A stretch of DNA of 64,000 bases from Clostridium aminobutyricum (GTDB taxonomy: Bacteria > Bacillota > Clostridia > Peptostreptococcales > Anaerovoracaceae): positions 310,001 to 374,000 of the forward strand of contig NZ_JAFJZZ010000002.1 in the NCBI RefSeq assembly GCF_017255415.1, read 5' to 3'. Position 1 is the stretch's first letter. Each line of letters begins with the position of its first letter. Positions 16,494 to 24,416 of the stretch are shown one piece after another. Below the pieces are notes generated by a model, which was given only the letters and a program-made list of their open reading frames with translations, ran no database searches and had not been told where the DNA came from. The position numbers and the translations under genes are program-made.

Positions 16494-17177
16494 TTAAGAT
16501 GAACCTAATTCTTTAGCGCTCTTTCGTTTTTTCATTCTTCCTGCAAAAAGAACGCCAAGAACTATCACTAGCTCTAATGCCCACTTTATAAAGATATACT
16601 CTTCAAAGAAACTTTTTAAAAATGGTTCTTCCGCAATCATTTTAGAGGAAGTCCAAGCCAGCACTCCAGCACCGATGTAAATAATCGCCGGGAACCGCTC
16701 TATCCACTTGAGGATGATGGTGCTCCCCCAAACGACAATCGGAACACTGATCAGAAGTCCTAAGACAACCATGAAAAAGCTTCCGTGTGCAGCTCCTGCC
16801 ACTGCAAGGACATTATCCAATCCCATCACCGCATCTGCGACGATAATGGTTTTAATTGCAGCCAGTAAGCTGTCGCCTGACTTCATATTGTCATGTCCCT
16901 TTTCCTCTACAAGGAGTTTATACGCTATTCGTATCAGCAAAAGCCCTCCGACTAACAATAACCCCGGGATTCTTAAAAGCCATACCACGACTAAAGTTAA
17001 TACTGAACGAACAACAATTGCACCACATGTTCCCAGAACAATAGCTTTTTTCTGATTCTCACGCGGCAGGTTTCTGGCAGCTAATCCAATGACAATCGCA
17101 TTGTCACCCGCCAAAACCAAGTCCGTGACAATAATGGTCAGCAACACCGACCAAAACTGAGCCGAAAAAACATCCAT
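16494..17177 (-). CDS. TerC/YkoY-family membrane protein, probable manganese exporter
   Basis: A 227-residue protein with seven helices. The TerC acidic metal motifs are visible: DLVLAGDNAIVI in helix 2 and VADAVMGLDNVLAV in helix 5. TerC proteins of Bacillus (YkoY, YceF) are linked to Mn export or metalation of exoenzymes. The manganese riboswitch upstream supports Mn as the ligand here. The C-terminus is basic. Confidence 0.9.
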   Translation of the reverse strand: MDVFSAQFWSVLLTIIVTDLVLAGDNAIVIGLAARNLPRENQKKAIVLGTCGAIVVRSVLTLVVVWLLRIPGLLLVGGLLLIRIAYKLLVEEKGHDNMKSGDSLLAAIKTIIVADAVMGLDNVLAVAGAAHGSFFMVVLGLLISVPIVVWGSTIILKWIERFPAIIYIGAGVLAWTSSKMIAEEPFLKSFFEEYIFIKWALELVIVLGVLFAGRMKKRKSAKELGSS

Positions 17178-17354
17178 TAATAAATCGCTCCTTCCTTCAT
17201 TTGAAACATCTCTCCACTATCTATCTTGTCAAATTCCCCTTTTTTCAGACCTATTTGTTTTATAGCAAACAAAAGTCTATTTACAAAATTCACTTTCATT
17301 TTATCTGTGAAATTCCTTGATATTCCAAAAGACCGTCGATATCCCCTGAGTAAT

Positions 17355-17485
17355 AAAAAAGACCTTTAACATAACTCATTCAAAATGACTCATGTTAAAG
17401 GTCTTGCTTTCCCTTTGGAGTATAAAGCCAGGCAATCGAAATTACCGGTTGTTGACGTTATAACTTTTAAGCTACTCCCCTTTAA
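17355..17485 (-). ncRNA. yybP-ykoY manganese riboswitch with intrinsic terminator
   Basis: Read on the minus strand, the element begins AAAGGGGAGTAGC (17485 down) and carries CGTCAACA, CCTGGCTTTA and AGCAAGACCTT, the conserved blocks of the yybP-ykoY (mntP/alx) Mn2+ aptamer. The last block enters a 12-bp perfect hairpin, GACCTTTAACAT with ATGTTAAAGGTC, followed by six U at 17355-17360. Mn2+ binding in this class prevents terminator formation and turns the downstream gene on. It lies about 175 bases upstream of the terC-like gene, the most common target of this class. Confidence 0.88.
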
Positions 17486-17492
17486 TTGAGTT

Positions 17493-17522
17493 ATTATATC
17501 ATATAGGGAGCATCTACGTCAA
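17493..17522 (-). promoter_or_regulatory. Promoter of the riboswitch-terC transcript
   Basis: On the minus strand, TTGACG (17517-17522) is followed by an 18-base spacer and a perfect TATAAT (17493-17498), a few bases before the riboswitch aptamer. Confidence 0.8.
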
Positions 17523-17578
17523 TACATTTTATTCTGCATTAGAAAATGACAACCCTTAGAGCGGTCATTTTTTATGGA

Positions 17579-19138
17579 CTACTCTTCTCCCATTGCCTCT
17601 TCTTTGCTTAACGTACTTTGATAAACTCGATCACTTGTCATAGCCGCATAGCTGTCAGCAATAGCAAGAATTCTTGCTATTCTTGGGATTGCTTCACCTT
17701 TGGATCCCATTGGATATCTGTTGCCGTGCCATCTTTCGTGATGAGATAGGATGCCGTCTGCCAATTCTTCTAAATTGCAAGAGGAACTAGTCGATCGAAT
17801 TGCATTGGTCTTAAAGATCAACATCGTAGAGGTTTGATTCATATGCCCGATATATTCTTCACCGTAGGTAGAAAATCCACTGTTTGGAATACCTTTAAAG
17901 ATTTCGCCGTATTCTTTTACGAGATTGTTCTTCTCTAATGCTTGAGTCCGCTGTACACATTGGAAATGGAGGAGACCTTCGATCTTTTCAGGTGCATGCA
18001 TTTTCTTTTCTAAAGCATCCTTGGTATCTTGAACGATATCGGTGGCTTCCAGTAATGTGACCTCCATTCCCTGAAGTAAATTGCAATAAAATTTTATATT
18101 TGTTCCGTTCCTTTCCCGAGGGCTTCTTACAAATATATCATTTCCCCCGATAATCAACCCTACCGGATGAGTCGTAAAATATTTCGTCGCTTCTTCTATG
18201 GAAGAGGCTCCGACAGCCTCCGCATAGGCTAAAATAGCAGGCTTATTATTGAACTCCATTACTTCTCTTGTTTCTTCATTCACTTTAGTCGCGATTAACT
18301 TATCATTCAGCGCTTTATAACTTTGCGTTTTAAGAATATCAAACGAAGCTTCGTCGTTCATTTTTATCAGAACGAGAACAGCTGAATCCGCATACGCTCT
18401 GCCATTTGCATAGACAAACGTCCTGTCATATTTACCATCATCTCCTGCAGACCCTCCAACGAAATATACATTGGAACGATTTCCGATTCGATCCATCAGC
18501 CTTTCTTCTTTCATGCTTATTCCGTCAATCAGCACGATTCCAAGATACCTTGTTACATCCATGGTGTAGCAGCTCTCCCTAAAATAAGTTTCAAAGGAGG
18601 AAAATGCAGCTTCAACCCGTAGCCCCTTTTGCATTTGCTCAATGACTTCCACTTTCGCATCGGCAATAATGTTTGAATGAAAGGCAGTGGCTACAATAGC
18701 GTTTTTTAAGAATGCTCCATTTGCTATTTCACCGGCCGTAGAGCATCCGAATACGATACTGTCTTTAAAAGCCGCTTGCATCAGATGGCTCATACGAGCT
18801 TGGTTAAAACAGGAAGATGCAAAAAATACAAGCAGCTTAACGTTAAACCCTTTTAATTGATTTTTAATATCTTGCACAGCTTCTTCTTCATTAATTTCCA
18901 TAGATACAACAGATTTTATATTGCTGCTTGCCCCTTCTAAAATCTCCACATTTAATTGCTTGGCAATAGCGAGAAGTTTATTTATAATATCAGCGTCATC
19001 AGCCGAATCACTGCTGAATTTGTTCGGATTAATCCCTTTTAGAATAAATTTCGCCTTTGTCACTTCCGCAATGTCAGGATTCCCTCTTGATCGTTCTTGT
19101 ATGATATGATCTATGATTTCTTTTATTTTACCAGCCAC
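17579..19138 (-). CDS. FIST sensory domain protein with degenerate, truncated HD-GYP tail
   Basis: About 519 residues. A FIST N domain (about 90-285, with VVFGCSTAGEI-like segment reading SIVFGCSTAGEIANGAF) and a FIST C domain (about 285-435, NSGFSTYGEEYIGHMNQT) are intact. After residue about 450 the sequence switches to the second half of an HD-GYP domain: LADGILSHHERWHGNRYP through RILAIADSYAAMTSDRVY. The first half of HD-GYP, with the HD dyad, is absent, the normal HHExxDGxGYP reads HHERWHGNRYP, and the protein stops early at EEAMGEE. The start is GTG at 19138 with AAGGGAG upstream. FIST probably binds small ligands; the tail is unlikely to be an active phosphodiesterase. Confidence 0.8.
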   Translation of the reverse strand: MAGKIKEIIDHIIQERSRGNPDIAEVTKAKFILKGINPNKFSSDSADDADIINKLLAIAKQLNVEILEGASSNIKSVVSMEINEEEAVQDIKNQLKGFNVKLLVFFASSCFNQARMSHLMQAAFKDSIVFGCSTAGEIANGAFLKNAIVATAFHSNIIADAKVEVIEQMQKGLRVEAAFSSFETYFRESCYTMDVTRYLGIVLIDGISMKEERLMDRIGNRSNVYFVGGSAGDDGKYDRTFVYANGRAYADSAVLVLIKMNDEASFDILKTQSYKALNDKLIATKVNEETREVMEFNNKPAILAYAEAVGASSIEEATKYFTTHPVGLIIGGNDIFVRSPRERNGTNIKFYCNLLQGMEVTLLEATDIVQDTKDALEKKMHAPEKIEGLLHFQCVQRTQALEKNNLVKEYGEIFKGIPNSGFSTYGEEYIGHMNQTSTMLIFKTNAIRSTSSSCNLEELADGILSHHERWHGNRYPMGSKGEAIPRIARILAIADSYAAMTSDRVYQSTLSKEEAMGEE

Positions 19139-19258
19139 AATAATCACTCCCTTAAACCACAAATTTCATCAACTTTCACAAATTGACACACAATTCCGAC
19201 TATTACATTATATGCTCCGCAAGGGAATAATTCAAGTATGTTCTTTTAGACAAATAAA

Positions 19259-19291
19259 ACGGTCACTTAAGCAAAATACCTAAGTGACCGT
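19259..19291 (-). terminator. Terminator of the cystine/amino acid importer operon
   Basis: An 11-bp perfect stem (19259-19269 with 19281-19291) is followed on the minus strand by TTTTATTT. It lies 26 bases past the permease stop codon. Confidence 0.88.
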
Positions 19292-19316
19292 ATGTATTTG
19301 ATTTTTGACAACCATG

Positions 19317-19985
19317 CTAGTTTGCATGATTGTTCATTCTTTTCTCACCATAATTCTGCAGCTGAGTCAAAACAGTACAAAACATCAGGTAGATGACTGC
19401 TACTTCGCAATAAAGGGCCAGCGGTTCATAGGTCTTTGCCGCTATTCGCTGAGTGGCCATAAACATTTCTGTCACAGTGATGCTGGCCGCAAGAGACGTA
19501 TCTTTCACCAGCCCGATAAACGAATTAAATAGAGGTGGAAAGGCAATTTTAAAGGCTTGCGGTAGAATAATCAGTCTCATCGTCTGTACATAAGACAGAC
19601 CAACACAGTATCCGGCTTCCAGCTGACCTTTTGGAATCGACAGTATAGTTGCTCTGAGCGTTTCAGAAGCATAGGCGCCGACATTTAAGGAAAAGGCGAT
19701 AATAGCCGCCGGAAAGGGATCCAGCACAATACCGGCACTCGGTAACCCGTAAAATATGATGAAAATCTGTACAAGCAATGGCGTTCCGCGAATAATCCAA
19801 ACATAAAATTTTGCAATTTGTTTTAAAATCTTAATATCAGCAATTTGAACCATGGCGGTTAAAAGTGCAAGGATCAGCCCGAGAAAAAAGGAAATTAAAG
19901 TAAGGGGGATTGTATAGACTAATCCTGGAATCAAAATTTTAAAAAATGAACTGAGCAAAATTTCTATTATACGGGACTCCATCAC
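19317..19985 (-). CDS. Polar amino acid ABC permease (TcyB/HisM type)
   Basis: A 222-residue membrane protein with five to six helices and the family ATPase-docking segment EAGYCVGLSYVQTMRLIILPQAF. It is the single permease of the importer and would act as a homodimer. It is the last gene of the minus-strand operon ATPase, lyase-like enzyme, binding protein, permease. With the cystathionine lyase-like enzyme in the same operon, cystine or another sulfur amino acid is the likeliest substrate (inference). Confidence 0.88.
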   Translation of the reverse strand: MMESRIIEILLSSFFKILIPGLVYTIPLTLISFFLGLILALLTAMVQIADIKILKQIAKFYVWIIRGTPLLVQIFIIFYGLPSAGIVLDPFPAAIIAFSLNVGAYASETLRATILSIPKGQLEAGYCVGLSYVQTMRLIILPQAFKIAFPPLFNSFIGLVKDTSLAASITVTEMFMATQRIAAKTYEPLALYCEVAVIYLMFCTVLTQLQNYGEKRMNNHAN

Positions 19986-20013
19986 GGGTACCTTCCTTTC
20001 GTTTTTTACAAAA

Positions 20014-20820
20014 TTATTGTTCTACTGAGACATCTACTCCGAAATATTTTTCAGAAATCTGTTTTAGAGTACCGTCTGCGGTAAGCTCAGCAAGGGCAGC
20101 GTCGATAGCTTCCACCAGCGATTCATTTCCTTGTCTGATTAAAATTCCATTTTGACTGCTTTCATCGGATAACGCAGCTATTTTTACATCAGCATCCGGC
20201 TTCTGGTTCACATAGTCATAAAAGGTTAAGTTATCGTTAATCGTCGCATCCGCTCTTCCTGCCAGCACTAAGTCAATGGACTGATTAAACCCATCGGTTC
20301 CTACTAATTCAGCACCATAGCTTTCTGCCAGTTTCGCCCAGTTGCTTGTCAGTGATTGTGCGGATTTTTTACCGGATAAATCTTCAAAACTCTTAATATC
20401 TTGATTACTTTCCTTTACAATAAGCGCACCTTTTGTATAGGTATACGGAATTGAAAAATTGTATTTCTGTTGTCTTTCTGGCGTAATTCCTACTTGATTT
20501 ACAATGATGTCAAAACGCTTCGCATCAAGACCGGCAATAATGCTATCCCATTTTGTCTCCACAAATTCTGCCTTTACGCCCAATTTCTCTGCAACCGCCT
20601 GGGCCACTTCTACATCATACCCCACCAGTTCACCGCTGTCATCGTGGTATGTATACGGCGCATAGGTCCCTTCTGTACCGACCTTGATTACACCTGCCTC
20701 TTTTATGCTGGCAAGCAGATCCTTCTCATTTTCTTCTGTCTGTTTGGCTGCACCGCATCCGGTTAACCCCACTACAAGGAGGACTCCCGTTAATATTGTA
20801 GCAATAGTTCGCTTTTTCAT
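20014..20820 (-). CDS. Amino acid ABC transporter substrate-binding lipoprotein (TcyA/FliY type)
   Basis: A 268-residue lipoprotein with lipobox LTGC (Cys22) and a type 2 periplasmic-binding fold (SBP_bac_3). The start of the mature domain, IKVGTEGTYAPYTYHDDSGELVGYDVEVA, is typical of cystine-type binders, as are WDSIIAGLDAKRFDIIVNQV and GRADATINDNLTFYDYV. Gene context supports cystine or a related sulfur compound; glutamine-type ligands cannot be ruled out by sequence alone. Confidence 0.88.
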   Translation of the reverse strand: MKKRTIATILTGVLLVVGLTGCGAAKQTEENEKDLLASIKEAGVIKVGTEGTYAPYTYHDDSGELVGYDVEVAQAVAEKLGVKAEFVETKWDSIIAGLDAKRFDIIVNQVGITPERQQKYNFSIPYTYTKGALIVKESNQDIKSFEDLSGKKSAQSLTSNWAKLAESYGAELVGTDGFNQSIDLVLAGRADATINDNLTFYDYVNQKPDADVKIAALSDESSQNGILIRQGNESLVEAIDAALAELTADGTLKQISEKYFGVDVSVEQ

Positions 20821-20859
20821 TTTCTTTACCTCATTCTTTCTTTTATTTATAATTACACT

Positions 20860-22002
20860 TTAAATTTTTGCTTTATCCAGCGCATTGGAGAGGTCTTCCA
20901 AAAGATCCTCTTCATGTTCGATGCCGACTGCTAACCGCAGCAATTTGCTGTCAATTCCGATTTTTTCCTGCCATTCAGGACTATAGGATTCATGGGTCAT
21001 GGAAGCCGGATGGCAAATCAAAGACTCCACACCTCCCAAGCTGACTGCTAAGCCAAAAAACTTCAGATTTTCAATGAATTTTTTACTGTCCCAGCCATCC
21101 TGTAACCGGAACGATAGCACTCCACCGTCCCCGATTGCCTGAAAACGCTGAAGTTCATAATTTTTATGACTTTTCAGTCCCGGGTAATAAACGTCTTTTA
21201 CAGCCGGGTGGTTTTCAAAGTACTGCGCTATAAGCAAGGCATTCTTTTGATGTTTTTCAAGCCTTAGACTCAGTGTTTTGATTCCTCTTGTCAGTAAAAA
21301 AGAATCCAATGGGCTCAAGATACCGCCGTAAGTATTTTGAAAAAATTTCAGCTTCGTATAAAGTTCTTCATCATTCAGTACAACGAGTCCGGCCAGGATA
21401 TCCGAATGACCCGCATAATACTTGGTCGCCGAATAGACGACAATGTCGGCCCCTAACACCAACGGCTTCTGAAAGTAAGAAGTTAAGAAGGTGTTATCCA
21501 CCACCGTTAAAATATTGCGTTTTTTCGCTTCCTCACTTACTTTCCGGATATCCGTGATTTCCAATAATGGGTTGGACGGCGTTTCTATAAAAACCATTTT
21601 TACGTTGGCGGCGGCATCGTTGAAATCATAGAAATTAAAATCATCTACGACTTCATATTCAATCCCATGATCGGCAAAAATGTTTGAGACATATCGCCAG
21701 GTCCCGCCATAGACGTTATTATTTATTAATACTTTGTCGCCTTGTTTGAGCAATCCAAAGACAAGACTTGTCGCAGCCATTCCGGATGCGAGAGCCAGCC
21801 CATACTTGGCACCTTCCAGCTCTGCAACCAACTTTTCTACATTGCTTCTTGTCGGATTGTTGCCTCGGCTATAGACAAATTCCTCAAATTGATCAAGACT
21901 TGGTTGCGTGAAAGTGGATGATAAGTAAATCGGGTAATTCACCGCATTTTTCCCACTGTCATCTGATTTTCCGCCGTGAATGGCTATTGATTCATATCGC
22001 AT
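20860..22002 (-). CDS. Cystathionine gamma-lyase/beta-lyase-type PLP enzyme
   Basis: A 380-residue member of the Cys/Met metabolism PLP family (fold type I). The PLP lysine is in VVYSATKYYAGHSD, the phosphate-contact segment is LASGMAATSLV, and VDNTFLT carries the ring-stacking Asp. The N-terminus MRYESIAIHGGKSDDSG and YPIYLSSTF are standard. Enzymes of this group cleave cystathionine, cysteine or cystine-derived thiols, or exchange sulfur. Position inside an importer operon suggests it breaks down the imported compound, for example cystine to thiocysteine, pyruvate and ammonia. Exact specificity cannot be read from sequence. Confidence 0.85.
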   Translation of the reverse strand: MRYESIAIHGGKSDDSGKNAVNYPIYLSSTFTQPSLDQFEEFVYSRGNNPTRSNVEKLVAELEGAKYGLALASGMAATSLVFGLLKQGDKVLINNNVYGGTWRYVSNIFADHGIEYEVVDDFNFYDFNDAAANVKMVFIETPSNPLLEITDIRKVSEEAKKRNILTVVDNTFLTSYFQKPLVLGADIVVYSATKYYAGHSDILAGLVVLNDEELYTKLKFFQNTYGGILSPLDSFLLTRGIKTLSLRLEKHQKNALLIAQYFENHPAVKDVYYPGLKSHKNYELQRFQAIGDGGVLSFRLQDGWDSKKFIENLKFFGLAVSLGGVESLICHPASMTHESYSPEWQEKIGIDSKLLRLAVGIEHEEDLLEDLSNALDKAKI

Positions 22003-22021
22003 GCTCTCCTCACCTCTGTTT

Positions 22022-22774
22022 CTATATTGCGTAATCAGAAAAATGATTGATTCTTCTTAAAAATTGCTTTGTTCGTTCTTCTTTCGTTTGGGTGAATACT
22101 TCCTCCGGTGTACCTTGTTCGACAATCTTGCCTTTATCCATAAAAATCACATGGTTGGCAACCTCCTGAGCAAAACTCATTTCGTGGGTCACAACCAGCA
22201 TAGTCGTTCCCTCTTTCGCCAGCTGCCTCATGATGAAAAGTACTTCCGAGATCAGCTCCGGATCCAGTGCAGACGTCGGCTCATCAAACAGGATAACATA
22301 GGGGTTAAAGGCAAAAGCTCTTGCAATACCTACCCGCTGCTGCTGCCCGCCGGATAATTGGGAAGGATAAAAATCGTATTTATCGTTCAGTCCCACTTTA
22401 TCCAGTGCTTTCTTTGATATCTCGTAAGCCTCTGTCGGCGGAATTTTTCTGGCATGAATTAATCCGATTGCTACATTTTCGAGCGCTGTCTTATTGTTAA
22501 ACAAGTTATAGTTTTGAAAGACAAAGCCGGTCTTCTTACGAAATGCAGCAATCTCTCTTTTAGTAATGCTCGTGAAATCTGCGGTCAGATCATCAAATAG
22601 TATCGATCCGCTGTCTGCTTTCTCTAAAAAGTTTATGCAGCGGAGAAGCGTCGTCTTGCCCGAGCCACTTGGTCCCAGAAGAACCACCACATCTCCCTTT
22701 TCAATTTTTATATCAATGCCGTCCAAGACGACATTATCTTTAAACGATTTTTGAATGTTTTTGATTTGGAGCAT
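22022..22774 (-). CDS. Amino acid ABC transporter ATPase (TcyC/GlnQ type)
   Basis: 250 residues with Walker [10 protein letters not shown], signature [16 protein letters not shown], Walker [15 protein letters not shown] and switch His in VVTHEMSFA. It is the first gene of the operon, 19 bases before the lyase-like gene, and has its own promoter upstream. The high similarity to the polar amino acid class (TcyC, TcyN, YxeO) agrees with the binding protein type. Confidence 0.9.
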   Translation of the reverse strand: MLQIKNIQKSFKDNVVLDGIDIKIEKGDVVVLLGPSGSGKTTLLRCINFLEKADSGSILFDDLTADFTSITKREIAAFRKKTGFVFQNYNLFNNKTALENVAIGLIHARKIPPTEAYEISKKALDKVGLNDKYDFYPSQLSGGQQQRVGIARAFAFNPYVILFDEPTSALDPELISEVLFIMRQLAKEGTTMLVVTHEMSFAQEVANHVIFMDKGKIVEQGTPEEVFTQTKEERTKQFLRRINHFSDYAI

Positions 22775-22840
22775 TGTCTCACCTCATTTTTATAGCATAC
22801 AATTCATATCAGATTAGTATGATATTATTACTTGTTTTGT

Positions 22841-22869
22841 AGTATATAGCTCTCGTGCATAAATGTCAA
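22841..22869 (-). promoter_or_regulatory. Promoter of the cystine/amino acid importer operon
   Basis: Minus-strand TTGACA (22864-22869), a 17-base spacer and TATACT (22841-22846) lie about 67 bases upstream of the ATPase start. No T-box, SAM or other riboswitch was seen in the short leader. The rest of the 22775-23083 gap is AT-rich with a possible TATAAT for ccdA at 22962-22967 but no good -35 element. Confidence 0.78.
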
Positions 22870-23083
22870 TATAAAAAGTCAATATAAAAACGAAAAAGTT
22901 TTCTAAATGAATTCGAGTAATCCATGATTAAATTACTGATAGAAATTTCTCTATCTTGTACTATAATAGAATAAACAGAATAAGAGATAGATCGGATGAA
23001 TAAAATTTTTTTGGACTGTTTAAAAACCATACAATCCGTGTAAATAATAAAAGAAACTTGATAAAGAAGGGGCGGGAAATAAT

Positions 23084-23755
23084 ATGAGTTATCTTCTTTC
23101 TTTTTTAGAAGGAATCACCACCTTTATATCCCCTTGCCTCCTCCCGATGCTTCCCCTTTATGTGTCCTATTTTGCGGGACAGAATGAGGAAGTTCGGAGC
23201 GGCAGGGCACTCTCCAATGCGTTAGGCTTTGTGCTGGGCTTTACTTTAATTTTTACATTACTGGGTGCCTTTGCAGGGACTCTGGGAACCCTTTTGAATG
23301 AATACAAAACCGTGTTTAATTTAATCAGCGGTCTGATTGTCATTCTCTTCGGTCTCAACTTTATAGGCATCATAAAGGTTCCCTTTATCAATAGAAACAG
23401 ACACCTGAATTACCAATTCAGCAACCTTGGCTTTTGTTCCTCCGTTCTGTTTGGTATTATCTTTTCCATCGGCTGGACTCCTTGTGTAGGAGCCTTTCTC
23501 GGTTCTGCACTGATGCTGGCAGCTCAAAGCGGTGAAAGTATGAAGGGCATACTGATGCTCTTAAGCTATTCTCTAGGTCTTGGGATACCCTTTGTAGTCA
23601 GTGCCGTACTGATTGAACAACTAAAAAGTACATTCGATTTTATTAAAAGAAATTATAAGATCATTAACTTGATTTCCGGTACTTTACTTATCCTGCTAGG
23701 TTTACTTATGGCAACCGGAACGATGGGATTCTTTCTATCCCTGTTAACGTTTTAA
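23084..23755 (+). CDS. CcdA/DsbD-type thiol-disulfide transmembrane protein
   Basis: A 223-residue protein with six helices, matching CcdA. The two redox cysteines are present in ISPCLLPMLPLYVSYF (helix 1) and GWTPCVGAFLGS (helix 4). It carries electrons from cytosolic thioredoxin across the membrane. GGGGCGGGA lies upstream of the ATG. It is followed 12 bases later by a TlpA-like thioredoxin, its presumed electron acceptor. No cytochrome c genes are near, so it probably serves general reductive repair or resistance outside the membrane. Confidence 0.9.
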   Translation: MSYLLSFLEGITTFISPCLLPMLPLYVSYFAGQNEEVRSGRALSNALGFVLGFTLIFTLLGAFAGTLGTLLNEYKTVFNLISGLIVILFGLNFIGIIKVPFINRNRHLNYQFSNLGFCSSVLFGIIFSIGWTPCVGAFLGSALMLAAQSGESMKGILMLLSYSLGLGIPFVVSAVLIEQLKSTFDFIKRNYKIINLISGTLLILLGLLMATGTMGFFLSLLTF

Positions 23756-23767
23756 GAGGTAAAGAAT

Positions 23768-24307
23768 ATGAATAAGAAAAGAAAAACTTTAATAGCTCTG
23801 CTTAGTTTTGTTATCTTTCTTGCTATTGCGGGAGCGGCGTACCAGTATCTTTCCAATGTTTTTGACCCGAATTCCAGCTTGAATACGAAAAAGATTGCGG
23901 CAGCTGATTTTACGGTTCTCGATGCCGATGGAAACGAGGTAAAGCTGTCCGATTCCTTTGGCAAACCGATCGTTTTAAATTTCTGGGCATCTTGGTGCAC
24001 GCCTTGCCAGCGGGAAATGCCTCATTTCGAGAAGGTTTATCCTGAAGTGAAAGAGGATGTGGTTTTCCTGATCGTCGATTTGGCTGATGGTATACGTGAA
24101 TCAACGGAAACAGGGTCACGTTTTATTGAAGAAAATGACTATTCTTTTCCTGTATTCTTTGATACCAAACAAGAGGCGGCAAAGGCCTATAAAATCACAG
24201 CCATCCCTACCACCTTCTTCATCGACAAAGACGGCAATATCGTCTCTGATTATCAAGGGGCTCTCAACGAAAAAAAATTACTCGAGAGGATTGAAGCCAT
24301 ACGGTGA
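23768..24307 (+). CDS. TlpA/ResA-type membrane-anchored thioredoxin
   Basis: A 179-residue protein with one N-terminal membrane anchor (about 7-27) and a thioredoxin-like domain carrying the active site WASWCTPCQREMP and the cis-proline region ITAIPTTFFIDKDG. It acts on the outer face of the membrane as a thiol reductase, recharged by the CcdA protein encoded directly upstream. The gene is translationally close to ccdA and ends before a long inverted-repeat terminator shared with rocB. Confidence 0.9.
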   Translation: MNKKRKTLIALLSFVIFLAIAGAAYQYLSNVFDPNSSLNTKKIAAADFTVLDADGNEVKLSDSFGKPIVLNFWASWCTPCQREMPHFEKVYPEVKEDVVFLIVDLADGIRESTETGSRFIEENDYSFPVFFDTKQEAAKAYKITAIPTTFFIDKDGNIVSDYQGALNEKKLLERIEAIR

Positions 24308-24321
24308 AAATCCTATAAAAG

Positions 24322-24395
24322 AAGCACCTGAAAGGATAACGTTTGATAGGTGATTTTACTTTCACTTGAAACAAACATGTATCATTCAGGTGCTT
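24322..24395. terminator. Convergent terminator between tlpA-like gene and rocB
   Basis: AAGCACCTGAA (24322-24332) pairs with TTCAGGTGCTT (24385-24395), followed by a T run on the plus strand. The loop is long (52 bases) and contains smaller pairings. It lies between two convergent genes. Confidence 0.65.
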
Positions 24396-24416
24396 TTTAT
24401 GGCGTCTATTTACGCG

